Shown here: one piece after another, positions 15,888-23,118 of the stretch
How the letters are laid out: each line of letters starts with the position of its first letter
Numbering within the stretch: position 1 is the stretch's first letter
DNA from: DATEDA01 sp963789885
Lineage (GTDB): Bacteria > Pseudomonadota > Gammaproteobacteria > Burkholderiales > SG8-39
Length of the DNA stretch: 64,000 nt
Direction: 5' to 3'
Assembly: GCA_963789885.1 (NCBI GenBank)
Contig: CAWBNB010000042.1
Location: 1 to 64,000, forward strand
Made by a program: the position numbers and the translations under genes
The notes under the pieces: generated by a model
The model's input: only the letters and a program-made list of their open reading frames with translations
Told to the model about the DNA's origin: nothing
Database searches by the model: none

Positions 15888-16066
15888 ACCGCTGCAACTG
15901 CTGCGTACTGCTGCAGACCGCTGCGCAGCAGTAGACGGAAATAAGGAAAAGAAGGGCGGCGCTACTGCCGCACTTCCTTTTTCCTTTAAGGGTGCAGCAG
16001 TAGTAGCTGTGCGGCGGTTGCGGCGGTGCGGAGCGGCCCGCATGGTCCACTGCCGCATACCGCTGC
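15888..16066. repeat. Iteron cluster (ACYGCYGC), probable replication origin
   Basis: Eleven copies of the octamer ACYGCYGC or its complement GCRGCRGT occur in 180 bp. Four direct copies start at 15888, 15897, 15907 and 15917 (9-10 bp steps). The others start at 15925 (inverted), 15964, 15994, 16011 and 16020 (inverted), 16049 and 16059. Purine/pyrimidine-rich A/T-containing tracts (AAATAAGGAAAAGAAG and its near complement) lie in the middle. Helically phased repeats next to a primase-helicase gene are the hallmark of iteron origins. Origin activity is inferred. Confidence 0.6.
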
Positions 16067-16281
16067 AAGCGAGACGGGGTCTGCCGGAAGCCCTGCTCGA
16101 GGCACGCGGGCTACTGTCCCTGACCTGCGCAGGGCAACCTGCCGCCCGTGTTCTCGGGAGCTCTCGGGCGATCCCGGACAATACCTCGCGGGTCGCGGGC
16201 CGACCCCGCTGGGGCGCTGGCGGTGGCCAGAAAAATGAGCGCCGAAGCGCCCTGAATTTCGCTCCAGGTTGCCCTTGGATC

Positions 16282-18693
16282 TTACTGTACGGGGGCACCT
16301 CCGTCTTTGACCTGGTCCGCGATCGGGCGGCTCGTGTCGAGGTCCGGGCCCTTCGCCTGCTGCGGCTCGAGGTAGGTCTTGCGCCCGCCCCGCTTGAGAT
16401 TCTCCGGAAGGTCGGCGTCCAGCACCTGCTCACGGTTGCGCAGGTCCACCAAGGCTGACGAGATGCGCCGGCCAGGGACGCCGACCTTATCGGCCTGCTT
16501 CAGCAGTTCTCGCTCGGTGAGGTAGGCGCCTTTCGCCCGCTCCTGGTGCAGGTAGCTGAGCACCTTCGCCGCGTCGGCGTGCGCGGTGGCGGTTGCCCGT
16601 TCCTGTGGTGTCGTCAAGGTGTCAGGCTCCCACCGGAACGCGAAGCCTTCCCGGACAATCCAGATGCTGTCGAACGCCGCCCTGGCGGCCGATAGCTTCG
16701 GGATGTGCAGCCGGTATAGGTTCCCCGCGTTTGCCGCGGACTGCAGCTTCGGCGGGATCATCGCCCCCTTGGCGTTGTTCTTACCCTGGGCTTCCTGGCT
16801 GGCCTGCCAGTAGTTCCAAACAAACCGGCTGTTGTCCCCGCCCGCAGCGCCGCCGCGGCCACTATGCGCATCAGAGATGCCCTCGCGCCCGACCACCTTG
16901 GAGACGTGGCTGGTCGCGCGCACGGCGCATTTGAGCTCTAAGGAGATGGTCGCCATCGCCGTCAGCGCAGCAGCTTCGCCGTCGTTCACGTAGCGCTCAC
17001 CGGGTCCGAACATATTGAACGGGTCAATGTCGACCAGGGAGAGCCCTTCCTGGCGGTAACCGGTGTAGATCCGCTCGGCAAGGCCCGTCGAGTGAAGGTT
17101 GCCGTTGCGGTCCGCGATCGCCAGTCGCTCGTCGGTGCCCGTCAGCACCTTCAGGTGAAGATGCTCGGCTACAAGGTCGTAGTCCGCCCTGGCCAGGTCC
17201 AGCGCTTTGCACACCCAATAGATTCGGTGGTGGAAGAGGGCCGCGTCGTCCTCCTTGGTGAGTATTAGCACCGGCCCCTGCCTGACCTTGCACCCGTACA
17301 GATCGCGCCCCAGGATGATGTGCACCGCCTCGTATATGTGGCGCGTCGTCTTGCCAGCGCCGCCGATCGCGTTCTCGACGCCATGTGCCTGCGGGAGCAA
17401 GCGATCGACAACGAACAGAGGCGCCGGCGGCGCTGCATCGAAGATACGCCCGAGGCGGGTCTCGTTGGGGTCGAAAGGCGGCTTGGGCTGGTTGACCGGG
17501 TCGAACGCAGGTTTCTGCTGCTCCTGTTTCGCGCGCTCTTCCCGTTTGCGAGCGAGCTCGGCTTCATCCGCCGCTTTCGCCTTGGGGTCGGGCGTCGGAA
17601 GATCGTCCTCGGTCAGCCGATTGACCGCCTGGGCCCGCACTGTCGCCTCGAGCGTTGCCCCGGTGACGCGCTGGGCGTCCTGCTTCCGACCGCAGGACTT
17701 CCAGCGCTTGAGCACGTCGGCCCGTCCGCTGTCACGCCCCTGGAAGCTACGCCCTTCGGCCTCGCCCTGGCACCACCCATAGAAGACCTCGAAGCCCGCC
17801 ATGCTGCCGCCGGTCATGTCGTGCGCGGCGAACAGGATCTTGAGCCAGGCCTCGTGCAGCGGCCCGCCTTCCGGCTCACCGCGCAGCGTCACCTTGTCGA
17901 GCATCTCGCGCAGCCGCTCGACGTCCTCCGGGCGCGCTTCGCGCGGTGCGGCCTGCGCCGGCAGTTCTGCAGGCACGGGGATAACGCTGGCGTCGAACGG
18001 CTCGCCCTGCTCGCGGAACGCGTGGAAGAGCGCCCGGTTCTCCGGGTTGATGCAGCACCAGAACCAGAACTGGTCCGGTGTGTACGACCGCTTGTCGAAC
18101 TCGTGGCCTGCGCCAAACTTCTCGATGAGAGCACCGATCGCTGCCGCGTAGTGCGCGCGGTTGGTGATCGGCTGCTTGAGCTCGACGATGACGCGCCACT
18201 TGGGCTTGGCGATCGAGTGGCTGTAGGACGTGTACGCGAAGTAACTCAGTCCGCGCAGCGCCTGCTTGATGGTCTCAGGCGTCAAGCTGCCATCGTCCGA
18301 ATCCAGATGCAGCGCGTAGGCCGCCTCGAAGTGATCCCCATCGCGGTACTTGTCCCGAAACTTCGCCAGGATGCCCCACTGCGCGGTGCTTTTGTCGCCC
18401 GTGTACAGCTTGTCGTGCAGCTTTCCACCAGGGCAGTGCGAGAGCACCAGACTGGCGATGCCGCCGAACGTGACGGCGGGAGCGTCTGCGTCTTTCGGAT
18501 CCTCGCGTTCTATGGTGGCAGACAAGCCTTTTCCGCGGCTCAGCACGATGTGCTTCTGGACCGGCAGCTGAACGACGTTCGAGGACTGCTCGGGCTGCGG
18601 TGCAGGCGCTTTGGGTTTTGTCAGGCCGTTCTTTACGTCTTCCGCCGCTTTCCGCTGCGCGTTGAAGAGGGCAATAGCTTCTTGGTGGCTCAC
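16282..18693 (-). CDS. Primase-helicase replication protein (AEP - PriCT - RepA-like ATPase)
   Basis: An 803-residue multidomain replication protein. Residues about 75-235 look like an archaeo-eukaryotic primase/polymerase domain: LHLDSDDG gives the D-x-D metal pair, SYSH the basic/His motif and KPKWRV the third motif. Residues about 255-345 resemble a PriCT-2 segment (LHEAWLKILFAAHD, FEVFYGWCQG). Residues about 440-660 form a RecA/RepA-type ATPase with Walker A GGAGKTT and a Walker B-like LVDIDPFN. The C-terminus is winged-helix-like. The start is the GTG at 18693 because it shares a GTGA overlap with the gene before it. An iteron array lies 215 bp past its stop. Confidence 0.75.
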   Translation of the reverse strand: MSHQEAIALFNAQRKAAEDVKNGLTKPKAPAPQPEQSSNVVQLPVQKHIVLSRGKGLSATIEREDPKDADAPAVTFGGIASLVLSHCPGGKLHDKLYTGDKSTAQWGILAKFRDKYRDGDHFEAAYALHLDSDDGSLTPETIKQALRGLSYFAYTSYSHSIAKPKWRVIVELKQPITNRAHYAAAIGALIEKFGAGHEFDKRSYTPDQFWFWCCINPENRALFHAFREQGEPFDASVIPVPAELPAQAAPREARPEDVERLREMLDKVTLRGEPEGGPLHEAWLKILFAAHDMTGGSMAGFEVFYGWCQGEAEGRSFQGRDSGRADVLKRWKSCGRKQDAQRVTGATLEATVRAQAVNRLTEDDLPTPDPKAKAADEAELARKREERAKQEQQKPAFDPVNQPKPPFDPNETRLGRIFDAAPPAPLFVVDRLLPQAHGVENAIGGAGKTTRHIYEAVHIILGRDLYGCKVRQGPVLILTKEDDAALFHHRIYWVCKALDLARADYDLVAEHLHLKVLTGTDERLAIADRNGNLHSTGLAERIYTGYRQEGLSLVDIDPFNMFGPGERYVNDGEAAALTAMATISLELKCAVRATSHVSKVVGREGISDAHSGRGGAAGGDNSRFVWNYWQASQEAQGKNNAKGAMIPPKLQSAANAGNLYRLHIPKLSAARAAFDSIWIVREGFAFRWEPDTLTTPQERATATAHADAAKVLSYLHQERAKGAYLTERELLKQADKVGVPGRRISSALVDLRNREQVLDADLPENLKRGGRKTYLEPQQAKGPDLDTSRPIADQVKDGGAPVQ

Positions 18694-19106
18694 GACTGCG
18701 GCTCCCCGGTGCGCTCCAGGATTCGGCAAAGCGCGAGCACGATGTTCTCCTGGCGTAATTCCAGTTCGCGCGGGTCGCCGCCGAGCGCGATGTCGTAGGC
18801 CCAGCCGGTATAGAGCGTCATCTGCAAAACGCGCGTCCCGCTACGATAGGCGAACAGGTACACGTTTCGCTCGGCTGCGTACCCGCTCTGCCCCTTGTTC
18901 TCGCGCTGCACCTTGACGCCCATCCCGGGCGCGACCTGACGGATAGTTGTGCTGAGAGGCACGCCCGCCACCAGGTCGACGAGCGCTTTCGTCTCGATCG
19001 GGTACATCTCGCGCTTGATCGGCTCGATTAACTGGTGGTCCTGCTCCTCGGTCTCTGCGATCAGAGCGCGCAGAGCCTTGGGCCAGTTGAATTTTGTTGC
19101 TTCCAT
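18690..19106 (-). CDS. Hypothetical protein of the replication operon
   Basis: A 138-residue soluble protein (MEATKFNWPKALRALIAETE...). I do not recognise its family. It shows a helical N-terminus and a beta-rich middle (RNVYLFAYRSGTRVLQMTLY) followed by a C-terminal helix (RQENIVLALCRILER). The ATG at 19106 has a GAAAGAG site. It is translationally coupled to the primase gene by a GTGA stop/start overlap, so it may assist replication or its control. Confidence 0.6.
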   Translation of the reverse strand: MEATKFNWPKALRALIAETEEQDHQLIEPIKREMYPIETKALVDLVAGVPLSTTIRQVAPGMGVKVQRENKGQSGYAAERNVYLFAYRSGTRVLQMTLYTGWAYDIALGGDPRELELRQENIVLALCRILERTGEPQS

Positions 19107-19165
19107 TTGAGTAACTCTTTCAATGCTTGGTTGAAATACCGCACCGGACCATCCGGCGCGGGGTG

Positions 19166-19372
19166 CTACTTCTCGAGGCTGTCCAGGAACGCTTCGACGA
19201 CTTCCGGATCCGCGGCTTCGCGGCCCCCGTCGATCAACGTCACGACCTGGTACTCCCCAACTTCCTTCGCGATCGCGATCACCGGCACGCCGTCTTCTCG
19301 GTCGAATACGCGGCTGATGCGCGCGATCTGATGCTCGGCAACGTAGTCGCCGCACAGCAAGTACAGAAACAC
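19166..19372 (-). CDS. Small hypothetical protein (68 aa)
   Basis: The frame starts at GTG 19372 and reads FLYLLCGDYVAEHQIARISR, then PVIAIAKEVGEYQVVTLIDG, and ends with an acidic helix (DPEVVEAFLDSLEK). Codon use is clearly coding, but no family is recognised. An alternative ATG frame four codons upstream encodes a Cys-rich nonsense tract and is rejected. It sits between the HTH gene and the primase operon on the same strand, 59 bp before the next gene. Confidence 0.5.
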   Translation of the reverse strand: MFLYLLCGDYVAEHQIARISRVFDREDGVPVIAIAKEVGEYQVVTLIDGGREAADPEVVEAFLDSLEK

Positions 19373-19451
19373 TTCACCATCTCACTTCCTCGCTCCGTGC
19401 TTCCCGGAAACTGCCGGGCCAGTTGCGCGTAACCCGACGCGTGGCGGTGGA

Positions 19452-19589
19452 TCAACAAATCGCCAGGTAGGCTTCGCGAGCGGCGCACACGAAATCGGCG
19501 AGCTGGTCCGGTCTCAGATCGAGGACACGGACCACCTCGGCTATCGCCGCCACAGTCGGGTCATCGCGGCGCTGTGCCTTGGCGATCAT
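19452..19589 (-). CDS. 45-residue small protein
   Basis: From ATG 19589 the frame reads MIAKAQRRDDPTVAAIAEVV, then RVLDLRPDQLADFVCAARE, ending YLAIC. It predicts two amphipathic helices, has consistent coding bias and lies in the HTH-primase operon, overlapping the 3' end of the HTH gene by 29 bp. No family recognised; a small regulator is possible. Confidence 0.4.
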   Translation of the reverse strand: MIAKAQRRDDPTVAAIAEVVRVLDLRPDQLADFVCAAREAYLAIC

Positions 19590-19845
19590 TCGCGCGCTGA
19601 CGCCTTGCCGTGTGCGGTGGGTCGCCTAGGCCACCGGCTCCGCGGCATGTGGACGCGGCGGCGGCTTCGGCCACCAGTCGCTCGACGGCGACACGAGGCA
19701 CCCTGATCGTTCGACCGAACCGCAAGCATGCAAGGCGGCCCTCCTTCACCGTCTGGTAGGTCGCGGCACGGGAAATCCCGAGTAGGCGACCCGCTTCCGC
19801 GACGCTTACCGTGAGTGGCGGCGCGGGGCTGTTGGTCTGATCCAT
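19561..19845 (-). CDS. AlpA/excisionase-type helix-turn-helix protein
   Basis: About 94 residues. The central part (LTVSVAEAGRLLGISRAATY, then LACLRFGRTIRVPRVAVERL) is the MerR-like winged HTH of excisionase/AlpA family proteins: a helix-turn-helix followed by a strand pair carrying the R.P...  wing and a final helix. Such proteins act as recombination directionality factors or transcriptional activators of int and pri genes in integrative elements. ATG 19845 follows AGGAG. It is divergent from the plus-strand integrase operon across a 213-bp region with a perfect palindrome. The Arg-rich tail after residue 70 may be partly out of frame. Confidence 0.72.
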   Translation of the reverse strand: MDQTNSPAPPLTVSVAEAGRLLGISRAATYQTVKEGRLACLRFGRTIRVPRVAVERLVAEAAAASTCRGAGGLGDPPHTARRQRANDRQGTAPR

Positions 19846-19984
19846 AGAGATCGCTCCTGAAAGAGTTATCGGCCGCGCACCGCGCGCGACCCTCACGTTG
19901 TTAGTCAAAGCTCGGATCACTATTTGGCTAAAACCAAGTCCAAAGGCAGTCCGAAACCAACTTTCTCTCCTGTCTCTAGCACTC

Positions 19985-20000
19985 TGACGAGAACTCGTCA
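19985..20000. promoter_or_regulatory. Perfect palindrome in the divergent control region
   Basis: TGACGAGAACTCGTCA is a perfect 7-2-7 inverted repeat. It lies between the divergent HTH/primase operon and the integrase operon, 59 bp before the GTG at 20059. It is the obvious candidate operator for the element's own regulator. Confidence 0.5.
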
Positions 20001-20058
20001 TTAGAAGATGTGCTGGATTGGGATTGATGGCTAAGAGCGTCCTAGCTACACTCCGACC

Positions 20059-20928
20059 GTGGACCTCCGCGCGAAGATAGAAACCAGCGTGACGACATTC
20101 CGCCCCGACCCGGCGCGCGGAGTCTCAATTCACGGGGGAATACTTCGTTTCACGCGTGGCCCAGCGTTCGAGGCGGATAACATGGCCGCTGCAGAGGCAC
20201 TGCGCCTAGTCACGAGTGGCGCTCAAGCACGGGATTTCGTACGGGACTTCGGGCCGCTCGTCATTCTCGAGCCCGAGGACGGTGTCTACGCCCAGCCCTT
20301 AGCGAGCCTGAACGCCGCGGCGCGCGGGGTTCGCGCAGTTTGGAAGGCCTATCGCGCGGCCGATCGGAAGACGATTGCGTTATGGCGCGAGACGTACGCG
20401 GCCCACCTTAAAGCGGTGGCCGCGACCGGGGAGCGTGACACGCCGCTGCCGAGATTGACCGAGCATGACTTCCCCGTTGTCGTCGACACGCAGCCGGCTC
20501 CTGCTGAGGAACACGGCACCCCGTTCCCGGACGAGTCCGCTCTGCTCGCGCGCTCCGAGTTACAAGCCCGGCTCGGCAACGCAGCAGCGGCGTACGCGCG
20601 TTATGCCCGGATCAATGCCCGCGTGGCGGTAGAGGCCAGCACCATGGTCGTGCGGCCGCTTGATCTGATTTCGGCGGTATGGCTCGCGCTCGGTGAGCGA
20701 ATAGCCGTCGGCGACGCTTCGATTGAATGCCGCAGTGCGCTTTGCCGCAACATCGTGCGTCGCGAGCTTGGCAAAGGCACCATGCAACGGGTGTACTGCG
20801 GGCGACGTGGACAAGCCTGTAAGCACGAAGCCGAGCGCGGACATGATCGATATCCGCGCCTTACGGCGCTGAAAGGCCGTGAACTTGTGAACGCCATCAA
20901 GGCGCTGCGCAGCCCGGAGATCCTGTGA
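20059..20928 (+). CDS. CGNR-like zinc-ribbon hypothetical protein
   Basis: A 289-residue protein of unknown function. The N-terminal two thirds are helical and unrecognised. The C-terminus holds IECRSALCRN, then YCGRRGQACKHEA, a C-x4-C and C-x6-C arrangement with a final His, similar in spacing to the CGNR zinc finger of DNA- or RNA-binding regulators. GTG 20059 is used because it opens the frame just after the control region. It overlaps the next gene by GTGA, so it is translationally coupled to the sigma-like protein. Confidence 0.5.
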   Translation: MDLRAKIETSVTTFRPDPARGVSIHGGILRFTRGPAFEADNMAAAEALRLVTSGAQARDFVRDFGPLVILEPEDGVYAQPLASLNAAARGVRAVWKAYRAADRKTIALWRETYAAHLKAVAATGERDTPLPRLTEHDFPVVVDTQPAPAEEHGTPFPDESALLARSELQARLGNAAAAYARYARINARVAVEASTMVVRPLDLISAVWLALGERIAVGDASIECRSALCRNIVRRELGKGTMQRVYCGRRGQACKHEAERGHDRYPRLTALKGRELVNAIKALRSPEIL

Positions 20929-21791
20929 AACCCTCCGAGCTTCCCTCATTGACTAATGCCGAAATGTGGGACGCACATGCGTACCGTGTGCTGCTCTTTA
21001 TCAGCAGGCGACTCAAGCGCTTCAACAATTGGAGTCGCGCGAATCTCGCCGACGTGACGGCCGAGACTAGAGCAGCCATGCTGACGGCGACGTTCAAGGG
21101 CCAGTCCAGCCCGTGGACTTGGCTATGCGGGATTGCGAAGAACAAGATTGCCGACTTTATCGATCGAGACGTGCGGCTACGTAGCGGCGATGTGTGCGCC
21201 CTCGAGCATCAGGATGTCGGACTGTTCGGTGATCCGGCGGGGATCATGGAAGCGTTCGACTGGCGCCGGAAGGTCCCCAAGCTCGCGCTCCAAACGTACG
21301 GTGAGGACACCCTCGAGAATCGGGAAAAGCTGCGCGCCATGCATTCGCGGCAGCGACCGGACTACTGGCTAACGGAGCCTGTCGTGTTCGGCTTCGAGAC
21401 GCGGAAGCCGGCGGGACAGTGGGACCGCGTGCACGCAACCGAATCGACATACCGTTGGCGCGATGACGCTGGAGGCGTGCACAAGGGCGGCCTACACGCT
21501 GAGACGGAATGGCGGGATCTCGATTGGCTCGAGGAGCTTACATCGCTGCCGGCCACGAAATATCACGTGCGAGACTTGGCTGATACAGGCGGCGACAGGG
21601 ACGGAAACCTCGAGCGCGGACGCCACGCGCGAGCCGTCGATGTGATCGTGCCGGCGCGCAAGGAGACGGCCGCCGAGATTAGAGAGGCTGGCAACGCGCT
21701 GCGGAACGTCTGGGCGCAGGCTGCGACGCGTGCGACGGCTCGTGGTGGGGTAGCCAAGCGAAAGACCAAAATGAAAAGTGCCGTGCTCTAA
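20925..21791 (+). CDS. Sigma-70 region-2-like protein with an unusual C-terminus
   Basis: A 288-residue protein. Residues about 15-80 resemble sigma-70 region 2: LLFISRRLKRF, then TFKGQSSPWTWLCGIAKNKI, then ADFIDRD, matching the 'F.g.ss...WL..Ia.N...d..R' pattern of ECF sigma factors. The expected region 4 HTH is not visible; instead residues 90-288 are a Trp/Tyr-rich segment with no family I recognise. It could be a diverged sigma factor, an anti-repressor or a new regulator. It starts at a GTGA overlap with the gene before it and is followed 30 bp later by the integrase. Confidence 0.5.
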   Translation: MKPSELPSLTNAEMWDAHAYRVLLFISRRLKRFNNWSRANLADVTAETRAAMLTATFKGQSSPWTWLCGIAKNKIADFIDRDVRLRSGDVCALEHQDVGLFGDPAGIMEAFDWRRKVPKLALQTYGEDTLENREKLRAMHSRQRPDYWLTEPVVFGFETRKPAGQWDRVHATESTYRWRDDAGGVHKGGLHAETEWRDLDWLEELTSLPATKYHVRDLADTGGDRDGNLERGRHARAVDVIVPARKETAAEIREAGNALRNVWAQAATRATARGGVAKRKTKMKSAVL

Positions 21792-21821
21792 GCGCGACGG
21801 CGGCGGTTGAAGGGACCGACC

Positions 21822-23105
21822 ATGACGATAAATGACCAGTCGACGACCAAACGTGGGCGCCCGAAGCGCAACCCATTGCTTCCTGGCCAGCGTAGGATGC
21901 GAGACGGCATCCGCGAGCGCATGGGGTTCGACGGCAAGGTGACCTATCAAGTCAAGGTTGCTGGCACCGATCCGAAGACAGGCAAGCAGCGCGCGGTGTG
22001 GCGCACGTTTGAGCGAAAGGCTGACGCCGAAGCGCGGCGCGACAGGCTACGCGTTGACCGCGAAGAAGGACGCCTAGTCTTTCCCGCGAGCACCACTGTC
22101 GCCGAGTGGCTAACCTCCTATGTCGCGGCGAAGCAGACTGCGGCGACGACGCGCGAACGCTATGAAAACCTAGCCGCGCATGTCGTCGATGTTCTCGGGA
22201 CCATCAAGCTGCAGGCGCTAACAGCGCGCGACGTGGAACGGTTCCGCGACGCGCTCGCACGTGAGCCATACAACTACGCCCCAGGCACGCGCCGAAGCGC
22301 GTTCGTGCTTCTGAAAGCCGCCCTAGCGCGCGCCGTGGCGCAAGGCGCCCTCAAGTTGAATCCCGCGGACGGTGTAGAGATACCCGGAGTGCCCGAGGGG
22401 GAGACAAAATCTGTGCTCGCGCCGGAAGACATTGGCAATCTCTTGCGCGTGCTCGCCGGCTCCGACTTTTGGTTGCCGACTGCTGTGCTCGCGTACACAG
22501 GATTGCGGCGCGGCGAGCTGTGCGCTCTGCGCTGGCGGTCGATCGACGTAGAGGCGGCGACGCTGCACGTTGGTGGCACAGTGCAGCGCACGAAGAAGAA
22601 TGGGCTTGTGATTGAGGCGCCGAAGACAACGCGCAGCCGTCGCACGATCCCAATAGACGCGGGGTTAGTGACAGAGCTACGGCGCCATAAGGCCGAACAG
22701 GCGGCGATTGGGTTGCAGCTAGGACTTGCGCAAACCGAGGATTGGCTGCTATTCCCGATGGCGCCCGATCGACCGACCCACCCGCGGACGCCAAATGGGT
22801 TTGCTCAAGCTCTTGCGCGCCGGCTGGAGAAGACGCGTTTTGCTGGCGTGACACCGCATGATCTACGCCATGCTCACGGCTCCGCACTCCTGGCGGACGG
22901 CGAATCGCCAAAGCTTGTAGCGCAGCGCCTCGGGCATTCCGTGGTGGAGCTCTTGAAGACCTACGCCCACGTGTTGGACCGGCAGGCAGCCGCAGCGGCG
23001 GACAAATTCGCAGCCAAAGTGGCAGGAGGTGGTAACGGCGTTCCAGGTGCACCCGGCGCCGAGCAAGAATGTACAGTTAAGTTACTGAAAGAGGATAGAT
23101 ATTAA
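21822..23105 (+). CDS. int: Tyrosine recombinase/integrase
   Basis: A 427-residue phage-type integrase. It has an N-terminal arm-binding region (KVTYQVKVAG, then WRTFERKADAEARRD), a core-binding SAM-like domain (VAEWLTSYVAAKQ...) and a catalytic domain with the active-site residues R (YTGLRRGEL), H-x-x-R (HDLRHAHG), H (QRLGHSVV) and the nucleophile Y (LKTYAHVL). ATG 21822 with AAGGG is preferred over an upstream TTG. The gene stops 34 bp before the attR core and points at it, the classic arrangement for the enzyme that made the insertion. Confidence 0.92.
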   Translation: MTINDQSTTKRGRPKRNPLLPGQRRMRDGIRERMGFDGKVTYQVKVAGTDPKTGKQRAVWRTFERKADAEARRDRLRVDREEGRLVFPASTTVAEWLTSYVAAKQTAATTRERYENLAAHVVDVLGTIKLQALTARDVERFRDALAREPYNYAPGTRRSAFVLLKAALARAVAQGALKLNPADGVEIPGVPEGETKSVLAPEDIGNLLRVLAGSDFWLPTAVLAYTGLRRGELCALRWRSIDVEAATLHVGGTVQRTKKNGLVIEAPKTTRSRRTIPIDAGLVTELRRHKAEQAAIGLQLGLAQTEDWLLFPMAPDRPTHPRTPNGFAQALARRLEKTRFAGVTPHDLRHAHGSALLADGESPKLVAQRLGHSVVELLKTYAHVLDRQAAAAADKFAAKVAGGGNGVPGAPGAEQECTVKLLKEDRY

Positions 23106-23118
23106 TATTAACGACGCG

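Larger units (their letters stand above)
14379..16281. other. 1.9 kb without a supported protein gene
   Basis: All open frames here are short, switch strand and have no ribosome sites. The frame near 14446-14545 on the minus strand (GVSTEDIRKHGIFG) is peptide-like but unrecognised. From 15.1 kb the stretch contains the second copy of the 85-bp repeat, a tRNA-Leu-like arm with short repeats, and a dense iteron cluster next to the primase gene. It therefore probably holds the origin and non-coding core of the element. Confidence 0.5.

Noticed and set aside
15777..16068. Tandem CTG/GCAG-rich tract as a possible CRISPR array
   Set aside because: The repeat unit is only 8 bp with 1-2 bp spacers, both orientations occur and no cas gene is present; an iteron cluster fits better.
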